Of a stretch of DNA of 64,000 nt, positions 33,846 to 42,638 are shown piece by piece. Both the position numbers and the translations under genes were made by a program. The stretch's first letter is position 1. Each line of letters begins with the position of its first letter. The notes under the pieces were generated by a model. That model saw only the letters and a program-made list of their open reading frames with translations, had not been told where the DNA came from and ran no database searches. The stretch is from contig OZ244796.1 of assembly GCA_965219965.1 (NCBI GenBank), forward strand, positions 1,426,001 to 1,490,000, read 5' to 3'. Source of the DNA: G965219965 sp965219965. GTDB taxonomy: Bacteria > Pseudomonadota > Alphaproteobacteria > RS24.

Positions 33846-36227
33846 ATGTTGAAGCCTTTTGTCAAAACCGTGCGGGCCGCACCAGCCGTGCTGGTTCTTA
33901 CAATGGGGCTGTGCGCCGCACAAGCTCAGTCTGCCAGCAATACCAGCGGGGAGAGAGTGATTGATGAAATCATCATCACCGCCGCCAAGCGCGAGCAATC
34001 TTTGCAAGATGTGTCTATGTCGGTGGCGGTAACATCGGGGCAAACCATTGAACGCACCCATATTATGGATTTGAATGATTTGCAATTTGTCGTGCCATCT
34101 TTGCGCGTGACACAAAGCCAAGCAACGGCGGCCACGACTTTTATTATTCGCGGCTTTGGCAATGGTGCGAATAATCCGGGCATTGAACCTTCTGTCGGGG
34201 TTTATATTGACGGCGTGTATCGGTCGCGCTCGGTGGCGGCACTAGCCGATTTGCCGATTGTGGAACGGGTGGAAGTGTTGCGCGGCCCGCAATCTACGCT
34301 GTTTGGTAAAAACGCCTCCGCAGGGGTGATAAGCATCACCACCCGTTTGCCGGAAAATAATTTCGGCGGCAAGTTGGAGGCCGATATAGGCAATTATGGC
34401 ACGCAGATTTTCCGTGCGACACTGACGGGGCCGCTTAGTGCGGCGACAAGTTTTCGCCTGACGGCAAATAAAAATGAAAGCGATGGCTATTATAAAAATA
34501 TCACCAATGGGGCGCGACTCAATGGGCGCGACCGTTGGGCGGTGCGCGGCCAGCTTTTAACGCATTTGTCGGACACGGCGCGTTTGCGCGTGATTGCCGA
34601 TTATAATGAAATTGAAGAAATTTGCTGTGGTGTGTCTATGTTGCGTAGTGGGCCAGCGACTTTGGTGGCCAATGGGCTGGCGCAAGCACGCGGGCTGGCG
34701 GTGCTGGCGGGCGATGTGTCGCCTTATGCACGGCGCACCGCTTTGGGGCAGAACCCGACCAATGCGCTGGAAGGCAAAGGGCTGTCGGCGGATTTGGATA
34801 TGGGTTTGGACGGCATGGCGTTTCGCTCCATCACGGCTTACCGTGAGCAAAGTTCTAACGCCGCCACAGATAGCGATTTTAACGCGGCGGATTTAATTGC
34901 GCGCAACAGCATTGATGATGATTTTGAAACATTCACGCAAGAGTTTCGGCTGACCTCTACCGATGACGGCGCGGTGCAATGGATGGCGGGGGTGTATTAT
35001 TTTGACGAAAGCGTGCGCCATTTCCGTGACCTTTTATATGGGCGCGATGTGGGCGTTTATGTTGACACTTTGGTGCAAGGCGCGACCGGCTGTGCGACAG
35101 GGGCGGCGACATGCACGAATTTAGACGGGCTGGCTCTCTTGCTGGCGGGCGGTAATCCTGCCGGGGCGGCGGCTTTGCGCGGCAGCTGGTATCAACCCGG
35201 CCAAGGGCTGGTGGGCGAAACATTTACAATGGATAATGAGGCCTTGTCGCTTTTTGGCCAAGTGGATTGGCAGTTGGGCGCGGATTGGCTGGCCACATTG
35301 GGGCTGAATTATACGGAAGATAAAAAAACCGTCACCACAAATGTGGATATTGACGACCCGTTTGCGGGTCTGCCTTTGGCGGCGAATCCACTGACCGCGC
35401 CATTAGCGGCGTTGCAATTTTTCCCGCCCTTTGTGGATTACCCCAATGCAAATGAAAGCGGCGTGTTTGAATCGGACGATTTAACCCATGCGGCGCAACT
35501 AACTTATGCTTTGGACGCGGACACGAATTTTTATGTGTCGCATAGCACGGGCTTTAAGGCCGCTTCGGTGAATTTATCGGTTGATGCGCGGGTTTTGCGC
35601 TCTGCCGCACCAGAAGAGGCGACCAATATAGAAATTGGGGTGAAAAGGCTTTTTTCAAATGGTTTTGTGAACGCCGCTTTGTTTGAGCAGGAAATTGACG
35701 GCTTTCAAAGCAATTTATTTACCGGCACGGGCTTCGCGCTTATCAATGCGGGACGCCAAGTCCATCGCGGCGTGGAAGTGGACGCGCTGTGGCAAGCGAG
35801 CGAAAATTTAACGCTGACATTTTCTGGCACATATTTAGAGCCGGAATTTGAAACCCATAATGCGGTGGCCAGCTTGGTCGGCGCACCCGTGGCGGGCGTG
35901 CATGAGGTGAGCGCGCATGTGGCGGGCAATTATGCTTTCCGTTTGGGCGCGTTGGACGCTTATGCGCGGGCGGATTTTCTGCATGAAAGCGATGTGCAAG
36001 TGATTGACAATGTGCCATCTGCGATTGCGGCGCGGGAAGTCAATGTGCTGAATGCGTCTTTTGGGGTGAGCCATGATGCGGGCGCGGAAGTGATGCTATG
36101 GGGGCGCAATTTGACGGGCGATGATTATTTGATAACCGCCTTTCCGACCACTGTGGCGACGGGCAGCTATTCGGGCTATGTCGCCGCCCCGCGCACTTAT
36201 GGGGTGACATTGCGCTATCATTTTTAG
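33846..36227 (+). CDS. TonB-dependent receptor
   Basis: Outer-membrane transporter for a large or scarce ligand, driven by TonB-ExbBD. 793 residues from the ATG at 33846, chosen for GGAGAG six bases upstream. A signal peptide with 'LVLTMGLCAAQAQSA' ends near residue 25. A TonB-box-like segment 'RVIDEIIITAAKRE' leads into the plug domain ('NDLQFVVPSLRV', 'GVYIDGVYRSRS', 'VERVEVLRGPQSTLFGKNAS'). The barrel ends with 'TYGVTLRYHF', a terminal Phe typical of outer-membrane barrels. The plug is of the type seen in sphingomonad-like receptors of unknown substrate. No partner genes are adjacent, so the ligand cannot be inferred. Confidence 0.93.
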   Translation: MLKPFVKTVRAAPAVLVLTMGLCAAQAQSASNTSGERVIDEIIITAAKREQSLQDVSMSVAVTSGQTIERTHIMDLNDLQFVVPSLRVTQSQATAATTFIIRGFGNGANNPGIEPSVGVYIDGVYRSRSVAALADLPIVERVEVLRGPQSTLFGKNASAGVISITTRLPENNFGGKLEADIGNYGTQIFRATLTGPLSAATSFRLTANKNESDGYYKNITNGARLNGRDRWAVRGQLLTHLSDTARLRVIADYNEIEEICCGVSMLRSGPATLVANGLAQARGLAVLAGDVSPYARRTALGQNPTNALEGKGLSADLDMGLDGMAFRSITAYREQSSNAATDSDFNAADLIARNSIDDDFETFTQEFRLTSTDDGAVQWMAGVYYFDESVRHFRDLLYGRDVGVYVDTLVQGATGCATGAATCTNLDGLALLLAGGNPAGAAALRGSWYQPGQGLVGETFTMDNEALSLFGQVDWQLGADWLATLGLNYTEDKKTVTTNVDIDDPFAGLPLAANPLTAPLAALQFFPPFVDYPNANESGVFESDDLTHAAQLTYALDADTNFYVSHSTGFKAASVNLSVDARVLRSAAPEEATNIEIGVKRLFSNGFVNAALFEQEIDGFQSNLFTGTGFALINAGRQVHRGVEVDALWQASENLTLTFSGTYLEPEFETHNAVASLVGAPVAGVHEVSAHVAGNYAFRLGALDAYARADFLHESDVQVIDNVPSAIAAREVNVLNASFGVSHDAGAEVMLWGRNLTGDDYLITAFPTTVATGSYSGYVAAPRTYGVTLRYHF

Positions 36228-36288
36228 GCTTGTCGCAAGGCGGGCGATGGCTTATAAGGGCGGCAGATTTTGAAATTGGGAGCTGAAA

Positions 36289-36468
36289 ATGGCCGTTCCA
36301 AAGCGAAAAACCACCCCCTCGCGCCGTGGCAAACGCCGCGCCGCAGACGCGCTGAAAAAGCCGACCTATGTGGAAAATCCCGATAGCGGCGAGCTGCACC
36401 GCCCGCACCATATTGACCTAAAAAGCGGCATGTATCGTGGCCGCCAAGTGCTTGAGCCGAAGGATTAG
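36289..36468 (+). CDS. rpmF: 50S ribosomal protein bL32
   Basis: A 59-residue protein starting 'MAVPKRKTTPSRRGKRRAA', then 'VENPDSGELHRPHHIDLKSG' and 'MYRGRQVLEPKD'. This is the alphaproteobacterial L32, which lacks the zinc cysteines of other bacterial forms. GGGAG lies upstream of the ATG. It is followed directly by an intrinsic terminator. Confidence 0.97.
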   Translation: MAVPKRKTTPSRRGKRRAADALKKPTYVENPDSGELHRPHHIDLKSGMYRGRQVLEPKD

Positions 36469-36471
36469 GGT

Positions 36472-36494
36472 CGGGGCTGAGGCGCCCCGCTTTT
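36472..36494 (+). terminator. intrinsic terminator after rpmF
   Basis: CGGGGC (36472-36477) pairs with GCCCCG (36484-36489) across a six-base loop, followed by CTTTT. It begins four bases after the rpmF stop codon. Confidence 0.7.
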
Positions 36495-36599
36495 GCTGTG
36501 TTTGCTGTCGCCGTGCTGAAAAGCGCGGCGATTTTTGTAGCGGGGCGCGGGGATATTGAATCCCTTGATTAGCACCCGAATCATCTGTGTTATTAATAT

Positions 36600-37493
36600 A
36601 TGAGTGAGTACAAATTGAGAGCCACGGATATAAAACTTCTTGACGATGTGTTTGAGATGCACGGTGGCGGTGTGCTTGATTTCACCAATGATTCATTCGC
36701 AAGATTCTTTGAAGATGAAATCAATGTTAATATTTATGAAGATAAATACGGCATTGAGGGGGGTAGCAAAGCAAAGCGGTTACGCTATTTCCTGCGTATC
36801 AAGCCGCCAGAAACTGCTGGAAAGGTGATAGAGGCTTTATGGGATTATCGCCAAACAATCCGCCGCCGAAATAATGTTAAAGAGCCACTTTCTTACGACG
36901 CCGATGAAGAAATTTCTGCGCTCATTGCAAAGCTGACAGGCAAAAACCTCAAGAGTTCAACGTCAACCACCGCCACAGCACCTGCAAGTGCGGCACTGGA
37001 CACCGCCTTGCGTGATGACTTTTCCAAGAGACTTCAGGAGTTGGCTAATTTGGATGACCCGCAAAAGAGGGGTTATGCCTTTGAAAAATTTCTAAAAGAT
37101 ATTTTTGATGCTTATGAACTTAATAGCAAGGATTCGTTCCGCCTTGAAGGTGAGCAGATTGACGGGAGCTTTAGTCTTGGTGGCGAGACCTATCTGCTGG
37201 AAGCCAAATGGACATCTGCCAAGACTGGTGCCTCTGACCTTCGTTCATTTAATGGAAAGGTGGAGGATAAGGCGAAATGGAGTCGCGGCCTGTTTGTGAG
37301 CTATAGCGGATTCTCGTCTGATGGTCTAACCGCTTTCGGGAAAAAGAAAAGTATTGTTTGCATGGACGGCCTAGATCTCCACACAATGATTGAGCGGAGC
37401 ATTTCGTTTTCAGAGGTTATCAATAAGAAAGTGCGCCGTGCGGCGGAAACAGGGAAGCCATTTGTGTCAGTGCGCGAGCTTTTTCCTGCATAG
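36600..37493 (+). CDS. putative Mrr-like restriction endonuclease
   Basis: 297 residues. The C-terminal half (about 150-265) looks like a PD-(D/E)XK nuclease of the Mrr type: 'KRGYAFEKFLKDIFDAY' supplies the helix and Glu, 'EGEQIDGSFSLGG' the Asp, and 'TYLLEAKW' the E-x-K. The N-terminal ~95 residues ('MHGGGVLDFTNDSFARFFED', 'GGSKAKRLRYFLRIKP') resemble an accessory domain seen in defence-type proteins, but I cannot name it with confidence. A Ser/Thr/Ala linker joins the halves. Lower GC than its neighbours, no Shine-Dalgarno before the ATG, and it stands alone after a terminator: signs of acquisition. No cognate methyltransferase is adjacent, compatible with a modification-dependent enzyme. 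Confidence 0.7.
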   Translation: MSEYKLRATDIKLLDDVFEMHGGGVLDFTNDSFARFFEDEINVNIYEDKYGIEGGSKAKRLRYFLRIKPPETAGKVIEALWDYRQTIRRRNNVKEPLSYDADEEISALIAKLTGKNLKSSTSTTATAPASAALDTALRDDFSKRLQELANLDDPQKRGYAFEKFLKDIFDAYELNSKDSFRLEGEQIDGSFSLGGETYLLEAKWTSAKTGASDLRSFNGKVEDKAKWSRGLFVSYSGFSSDGLTAFGKKKSIVCMDGLDLHTMIERSISFSEVINKKVRRAAETGKPFVSVRELFPA

Positions 37494-37502
37494 CACTTAC
37501 CC

Positions 37503-38303
37503 CTAACCCCTTACCAACCCCCCAATTTTTTTCATATCGGGGGCGGGGGGTTTGGGGTGGCCGTTAAGCTGGGTGATGGGCACAGCTCCAATTAGGCTAT
37601 TGGTGATAAATATATGCGCGGCGGTTTTAAGCGCGTCGGGGGTAATGGGCGCGGTGTCGGCGGCCAGCCCGATTGTTTCGGCACGGGTGAGAATGGCGTG
37701 GCGGATAATGCCCGCCAACGCGCCGTCACTTTCGGGCGGGGTGAGCAGTTCTTTGCCGTTTTGAATAAAGATATTCCCCGCCGCCGCACAGGCAAGGCGG
37801 CCATGTTCATTGAGCATCAGCCCCTCATCGGCATGAGCGCGGACGGCATGGGCGCGGGCAAGGATGTTGTCAAGCTGGCTAATGGTTTTCATGCGGCTGG
37901 TCGCATTAGCGGCGGGGCGGATGATGGGCGTGGTGACGGCGTTTAATGTTTGCGGCACAGGCGCGGCGGGCTGGGCGGTGAGCAACCAGCTTGCGGGCTG
38001 GTCGGGATTTATGTGCAGACCGCGCCCGCCTGTGCGGCTTACGGTGAGGCGCAAGGCCATGCGGGGGTGTTCGCCCGCCACCAAAACGGCGCAAGCATCG
38101 GTTATCGTGTCTAAATCATAGCTGAGGGGCATGTGCAACTGGCGCAAGCTGGCACAGAGGCGGGCGAAATGTTCGGGCAGAAAATGCACCCGCGCATTTT
38201 CGGCCAGCATGGTTTCAAACACACCATCGCCAAGCAATAGCCCGCGATTATCGGCAGCGATTGCGGCGGGGTTGTCTGTGAATTTTCCGTTTAGCCAAAT
38301 CAT
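37503..38303 (-). CDS. pabC: aminodeoxychorismate lyase (class IV aminotransferase fold)
   Basis: Converts 4-amino-4-deoxychorismate to p-aminobenzoate and pyruvate in folate synthesis. 266 residues, PLP fold-type IV: 'MIWLNGKFTD', 'NRGLLLGDGVFETMLA', the PLP lysine in 'SRMKTISQLDNILARAHA', and 'AGNIFIQNGKELLTPPES' with 'GALAGIIRHAIL'. A branched-chain or D-amino acid aminotransferase is the alternative, but the ATGA overlap with pabA and the pabB neighbour support PabC. Confidence 0.88.
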   Translation of the reverse strand: MIWLNGKFTDNPAAIAADNRGLLLGDGVFETMLAENARVHFLPEHFARLCASLRQLHMPLSYDLDTITDACAVLVAGEHPRMALRLTVSRTGGRGLHINPDQPASWLLTAQPAAPVPQTLNAVTTPIIRPAANATSRMKTISQLDNILARAHAVRAHADEGLMLNEHGRLACAAAGNIFIQNGKELLTPPESDGALAGIIRHAILTRAETIGLAADTAPITPDALKTAAHIFITNSLIGAVPITQLNGHPKPPAPDMKKIGGLVRG

Positions 38304-38902
38304 GCGGGGATTTTTTTGTTTTGTGCGGCGGTGTGCGGCACATTTGCGAGGGTGAAGAAATTGGACAAAAGCTGATGGCCGTGATGGGTCAAAATACTTT
38401 CAGGGTGAAACTGCATGCCATAAATTTTTGCCGCATCATCACCGACCGCCATATTGAGGCCGCATGATAAATGCGCGATGGGGTGCAGGCCGTTTGGCAT
38501 TTTGTCAATGGCCAACGCATGATAGCGGGCGGCGGGAAACGGATTGGGCAGGCGGTTAAACAAAGCGTGGCCGTGATGGTGAATGTCGGCGGCGATGCCA
38601 TGCGCGGGGGCGCAAGGGGTAATGGCCGCACCATAAGCCGCGCCAATGGCCTGATGGCCAAGACAAATGCCCAGCACGGGCAAGCGGGCGGGGCGGCAAG
38701 CACGGATAAGGGCGATGCACGCGCCAGCGCGGTCGGGGGTGGAGGGGCCGGGCGAGATAAGCACCGCTTGCGGCGGGTCGGCTAAAACTTGGCGCGGGTC
38801 AATTTGGTCATTGCGAACCAGCCGATGCGCCAGCCCCAATTCACACACATAACGGGCGAGCGTATGCACAAAGCTGTCATAATTATCAATAATTAAAATC
38901 AT
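38300..38902 (-). CDS. pabA: aminodeoxychorismate/anthranilate synthase glutaminase component
   Basis: Class I glutamine amidotransferase supplying ammonia to PabB. 200 residues from 'MILIIDNYDSFVHTLARYV' (ATG 38902). Nucleophile Cys in 'PVLGICLGHQAIGAAYG', oxyanion region 'ISPGPSTPDRAG', and catalytic His-x-Glu in 'YGMQFHPESILTHHG'. It overlaps pabB upstream and pabC downstream by four bases each. It might also serve tryptophan synthesis, as in some bacteria. Confidence 0.92.
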   Translation of the reverse strand: MILIIDNYDSFVHTLARYVCELGLAHRLVRNDQIDPRQVLADPPQAVLISPGPSTPDRAGACIALIRACRPARLPVLGICLGHQAIGAAYGAAITPCAPAHGIAADIHHHGHALFNRLPNPFPAARYHALAIDKMPNGLHPIAHLSCGLNMAVGDDAAKIYGMQFHPESILTHHGHQLLSNFFTLANVPHTAAQNKKIPA

Positions 38903-40356
38903 ATGGCGCGGCTTTCTGCTTCTGCTTCTTCTATGGGAGCGGCGCAACCCAAAGCGGCGAATATGCCGCGTGCTTTGGCCAGCGTTTCTAGATATTCAGC
39001 CTGCGGCTGGCTATGGGCGGTGATGCCGCCGCCAACTTGAAATTGCACTTGGTTGTTTTGAACAATCGCGGTGCGGATGAGAATGTTGGTGTCCATTGTG
39101 CCGTCAAAGCCAATATAACCCAACGCGCCGCAATATGCGCCGCGCTTGTGCGGCTCTAGCGCGTCAATAATTTCCATAGCACGAATTTTCGGCGCACCGC
39201 TAATGGAGCCACCGGGAAAAGCCGCACGCAGGGCATCAAGTGGGGTGCGGTTTTGGCCAAGCGTGCCGTGCAAGGTGGACACAAGATGATGCACGGTTGC
39301 AAAACTTTCCAACGCGCATAATTTCGCCGCGCTGATGGAATGGGGCTGACAGCTGCGCGACAAATCACTGCGGAGCAAATCCACAATCATGATATTTTCC
39401 GCCCGTTCTTTGGCACTGGACAAAAGCGCGGCGCGGGCGGCTTTGTCTTGGGTCGGGTCGGGGTGGCGCGGGGCCGTGCCTTTTATCGGGCGGGTTTCAA
39501 TGCGGTTTTGGCTGCATGATAAAAAACGCTCTGGCGAGGCCGATAGCAAAGCCATGTCGCCATAACGGGCAAAGGCACTCATCGGTGCAGGCGCGGTGCG
39601 GCGTAAGCGTTGGTAAAAGGCAAAATCACTATCGGCGGCGTTCAGCGTGGCGGTGAAACGTTGCGACAAATTGGCCTGAAAAATTTCACCCGCATGAATG
39701 GCGTCAATAATTTTCTGCACATTTTTTTGATAAGCGGCGGGGCTTATATCGCTTTTTACTTTTTGCGCTAAGGGCGGGGTCGGCGTATCGGGGCGGGCGA
39801 GGCTGGGCGGCAAATGTTTTATTTTTTCTTCTATCGCATCGGCACGCGCAAGGGCGTGGGCGGTGCGGGCGGCGATTTGTTTTTTCGGAAAGCCGCTTGA
39901 AAATAAAAAGCACTTTTTCTGCTGATGGTCAAAAGCAAGGATAAGGTCGTAAAGCCCAATGGCAAGGTCGGGGGTTTTATTTGTGCAAACACGGGCGGGC
40001 AGATTTTCTAACGCACGGCCTAAATCATAAGCAAAAAACCCCGCCGCCCCGCCGCGAAAGGGCGGCAAGTGGTTTGGTAGCCCGTGCCAGTTTTCGCTGT
40101 AAGCGGCGAGTTTGTTTTTCACGCGCTCAAACGGGTCGGCTTGTTCTTCTGCTTTTGTTGGTGCATGAATAATGGTCTTTGCAAAAGGCCGCACACCGAT
40201 ATAGGCATAACGGCCCATCTCATGCGTGGTGTCGGAAGCGTCAAGCCAAAGGGCAAAATCCTCATGGGCAAAAATGGAAAAAATAATTTCCGCCTCGCGC
40301 CAATCTATTTCCCGCGCCACAGCCCCGCTGGCACAAATCCATTGCTGGGCCGCCAT
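38899..40356 (-). CDS. pabB: aminodeoxychorismate synthase component I
   Basis: Chorismate-using enzyme that makes 4-amino-4-deoxychorismate with PabA. 485 residues from the ATG at 40356, immediately after the gloB stop. The chorismate-binding domain shows 'HAGEIFQANLSQRF', 'SPERFLSC', 'RPIKGTAPRHPDP' (the PIKGT form of PabB; TrpE usually has PIAGT), 'FPGGSISGAPKIRAMEII' and 'GAYCGALGYIGFDG'. Order gloB, pabB, pabA, pabC on the minus strand. Confidence 0.92.
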   Translation of the reverse strand: MAAQQWICASGAVAREIDWREAEIIFSIFAHEDFALWLDASDTTHEMGRYAYIGVRPFAKTIIHAPTKAEEQADPFERVKNKLAAYSENWHGLPNHLPPFRGGAAGFFAYDLGRALENLPARVCTNKTPDLAIGLYDLILAFDHQQKKCFLFSSGFPKKQIAARTAHALARADAIEEKIKHLPPSLARPDTPTPPLAQKVKSDISPAAYQKNVQKIIDAIHAGEIFQANLSQRFTATLNAADSDFAFYQRLRRTAPAPMSAFARYGDMALLSASPERFLSCSQNRIETRPIKGTAPRHPDPTQDKAARAALLSSAKERAENIMIVDLLRSDLSRSCQPHSISAAKLCALESFATVHHLVSTLHGTLGQNRTPLDALRAAFPGGSISGAPKIRAMEIIDALEPHKRGAYCGALGYIGFDGTMDTNILIRTAIVQNNQVQFQVGGGITAHSQPQAEYLETLAKARGIFAALGCAAPIEEAEAESRAI

Positions 40357-40357
40357 A

Positions 40358-41152
40358 TTAGGCGGCATCCTTGCGGCGGCGGATTTCGGCAAACACATCC
40401 ACCCGCGCCGCGTCCATCATGTTGAGCTTTTTGCGAATGGCCGCTTCGCCTGCGCGTAAAAATGGATTGGTGGCCAGTTCTTCGGCGACACTGGTCGGCA
40501 CGGTCGGCTTGCCCGCTTGGCGGAGCGCGTCAATTTCTTTAATGCGTTTTTGCAAGGCGGGGTTGTCGCCATCAATGGTGACGGCAAAAGCGGCATTGCT
40601 TTGGGTATATTCATGGGCGCAATAAAGTTTGGTTGCGGGCGGCAAGGCGGCGAGTTTTTTCAATGACGCCCACATTTGCGCGGGCGTGCCTTCAAACAAA
40701 CGGCCACAGCCTAGCGCAAAAATACAATCGCCCACAAAAGCTACGCCTAAGTCGCGCAAATAATAAGCAATATGGCCATGTGTGTGACCGCCAACATTCA
40801 GCACTTGGATAAAATGGTCACCAAATTGCACCATGTCGCTTTGGTCCACCGCCTCGTCAAGGGCAGGAATTTTTTCCGCTTCGCAAGCTGGCCCGATAAT
40901 ATGGCACCCAGTTTTTTCTTTCAAAAACACATTGCCGCCCGCATGGTCGTAATGATGATGGGTGTTAAATATATGGCTGAGCTGCCAGTTGCGCGTCTTT
41001 AGCTCGGCAAGAATCTGTTCGCCATCGGGCGTGTCAATGCTGGCGGTCAAGCCGCTGGCATGGTCGTGCAGTAAAAAGCCGTAATTATCGTCCAAGCAAG
41101 GAAATTGGGCGATTTCAAGCTGTTGTTTTGCCTTTTGCGCCTTTTGTGTCAT
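40358..41152 (-). CDS. gloB: hydroxyacylglutathione hydrolase (glyoxalase II)
   Basis: Hydrolyses S-lactoylglutathione in methylglyoxal detoxification. 264 residues, metallo-beta-lactamase fold: binuclear metal motif 'FNTHHHYDHAGGN', 'NVGGHTHGHIAYY', 'VFVGDCIFALGCGRLFEG' and 'KLYCAHEYTQSN', with the C-terminal GloB domain ending in 'RRRKDAA'. It is divergent from the methyltransferase gene at 41228, a pairing seen in other alphaproteobacteria. Confidence 0.94.
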   Translation of the reverse strand: MTQKAQKAKQQLEIAQFPCLDDNYGFLLHDHASGLTASIDTPDGEQILAELKTRNWQLSHIFNTHHHYDHAGGNVFLKEKTGCHIIGPACEAEKIPALDEAVDQSDMVQFGDHFIQVLNVGGHTHGHIAYYLRDLGVAFVGDCIFALGCGRLFEGTPAQMWASLKKLAALPPATKLYCAHEYTQSNAAFAVTIDGDNPALQKRIKEIDALRQAGKPTVPTSVAEELATNPFLRAGEAAIRKKLNMMDAARVDVFAEIRRRKDAA

Positions 41153-41227
41153 GAGGGTCGGCTCCTATCTTTGCCCCTATAGTAAAGCGGATTGGTGAAT
41201 TTGCAATTCTTCTGCTAACATTTTCCT

Positions 41228-42049
41228 ATGCCGCTTGATGTGCTTGATTTGAAGAGATTTTACGCCACGCCGATTGGCCAATGCGCCTATACGCGGCTGG
41301 GCAGGGTTTTCGCCGCTATTTGGCCGCCCGAAGCGGTGAGCGCGGATATGCGGGTGGTTGCGCTGGGCTATGGGGTGGATTATTTGGCGCGGCTGTGGCC
41401 CCATGCCGATTGCGCCGCTTTTATGCCCGCCGCTATGGGGGTGACGCATTGGCCTGAAGCGGCGGCGGGAGAGATGAGCGGCAATCGTAGCTGTTTGGTT
41501 TCCGATGGGTTGCCTTTGGCTGATAATTCTATGGATAGGCTATTGCTTATCCACGCGCTGGAATTTGCCGCCGCGCCTGCGGTATTGATGGCGGAAGTGT
41601 GGCGGGTGCTGTCGCCGGGTGGGCAGGTGCTGGTGTGCGTGCCAAATAAACGCGGCGCATGGGTGCGGCGGAGCTTTGCGCCATGGCGGGCGGGGAAAAG
41701 TTTTCGCCCCGCGCAAATAGACGGGCTGTTACGCCAAGCGGGTTTTGATATTACGGCACGGTGCGGTGCGCTTTATGCGACACCTGCACGGCTGGCGTTT
41801 TTGCAAAAATTAAACCCCGATAAAATGATTGAACATTTAGGGCGGCGGTCCATGCCTAATTTTGGCGGCGTGGTCGTACGGGCGGGGGAAAAACGGGTCG
41901 GGGCGCAAGTGAAAGAAGCACGGCAAAAAAATTTCAAACCCACGCCGCGTCCTGTGCCTGCTTTAGGCGCAACGCCTTTTAAGGGCGCGACAAAACAAAT
42001 ACGGCCTGTTCGGCAGTTAAATTATGCCATGCCCCCGGGCGGCGGTTGA
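41228..42049 (+). CDS. SAM-dependent methyltransferase-like protein
   Basis: 273 residues with a class I methyltransferase layout: motif I region 'MRVVALGYGVDYLARL' (short of the usual acidic DxGxG form), 'LVSDGLPLADNSMDRLLLIHALEF' (motif II-IV type), and 'VLSPGGQVLVCVPNKRGAW'. The C-terminal ~60 residues are basic and Pro-rich. Proteins of this type are usually found divergent from gloB. The substrate is unknown, and the altered motif I leaves SAM binding uncertain. Its last 71 bases overlap the convergent metW gene. Confidence 0.8.
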   Translation: MPLDVLDLKRFYATPIGQCAYTRLGRVFAAIWPPEAVSADMRVVALGYGVDYLARLWPHADCAAFMPAAMGVTHWPEAAAGEMSGNRSCLVSDGLPLADNSMDRLLLIHALEFAAAPAVLMAEVWRVLSPGGQVLVCVPNKRGAWVRRSFAPWRAGKSFRPAQIDGLLRQAGFDITARCGALYATPARLAFLQKLNPDKMIEHLGRRSMPNFGGVVVRAGEKRVGAQVKEARQKNFKPTPRPVPALGATPFKGATKQIRPVRQLNYAMPPGGG

Positions 42050-42638
42050 GATGGGTCGGCTGACCATCGCGCAATAAAATACAGCGTTCTATATTCAGCC
42101 CGACCAAATCGCACAAGGTGCAAAAGTCTAGCAAGGTGCAAAGATGGATATTGGGCGTGTCATACCATTTTGCATCTAGGGTTTTGGTGACGGGCATACG
42201 GCCATGCCGCAGCAAATCATAACGCACGCGCCAATAGCCGAAATTAGGCAGAGACACAATCAGCTTTTTGCCAATGCGCGAAAGCTGCTTTAACACTTCA
42301 CGCGGATTTTGCGTGGCCTGCAAAGTTTGACTTAAAATCGCATAGTCAAAACCATTATCGGGGTAATGAGCCAAATCCGTATCGGCATTGCCTTGCACCA
42401 CAGACAGGCCGCGTGCCACGCAGACATTAACGCCGTGCCGCGACAGTTCCAGCCCGCGCCCGTCCACTTGGCGGTCGGTTTTGAGCAGGGCGAGCAAATC
42501 GCCTTCGCCACAGCCAATATCTAGCACCCGACTTTCGCGGCGCACCAGCTTGGTAATCAACACCAAATCCATGCGGTCCGAAGCGATATTGCCGGGCGCG
42601 GAAGGCGGGTTGCGGCTTTGTTTTGTGTGTTCGGTCAT
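41979..42638 (-). CDS. metW: methionine biosynthesis protein MetW
   Basis: 219-residue methyltransferase-fold protein that works with MetX in homoserine acylation in many proteobacteria. Features: 'SRVLDIGCGEGDLLALL'-type motif I, 'GLELSRHGVNVCVARGL', 'DYAILSQTLQATQNPREVLK' and 'VSLPNFGYWRVRYDLL'; ends 'GAWHNLTAEQAVFVLSRP'. It overlaps metX by four bases (ATGA) and the convergent methyltransferase gene by 71 bases at the 3' end. Confidence 0.94.
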   Translation of the reverse strand: MTEHTKQSRNPPSAPGNIASDRMDLVLITKLVRRESRVLDIGCGEGDLLALLKTDRQVDGRGLELSRHGVNVCVARGLSVVQGNADTDLAHYPDNGFDYAILSQTLQATQNPREVLKQLSRIGKKLIVSLPNFGYWRVRYDLLRHGRMPVTKTLDAKWYDTPNIHLCTLLDFCTLCDLVGLNIERCILLRDGQPTHLNRRPGAWHNLTAEQAVFVLSRP

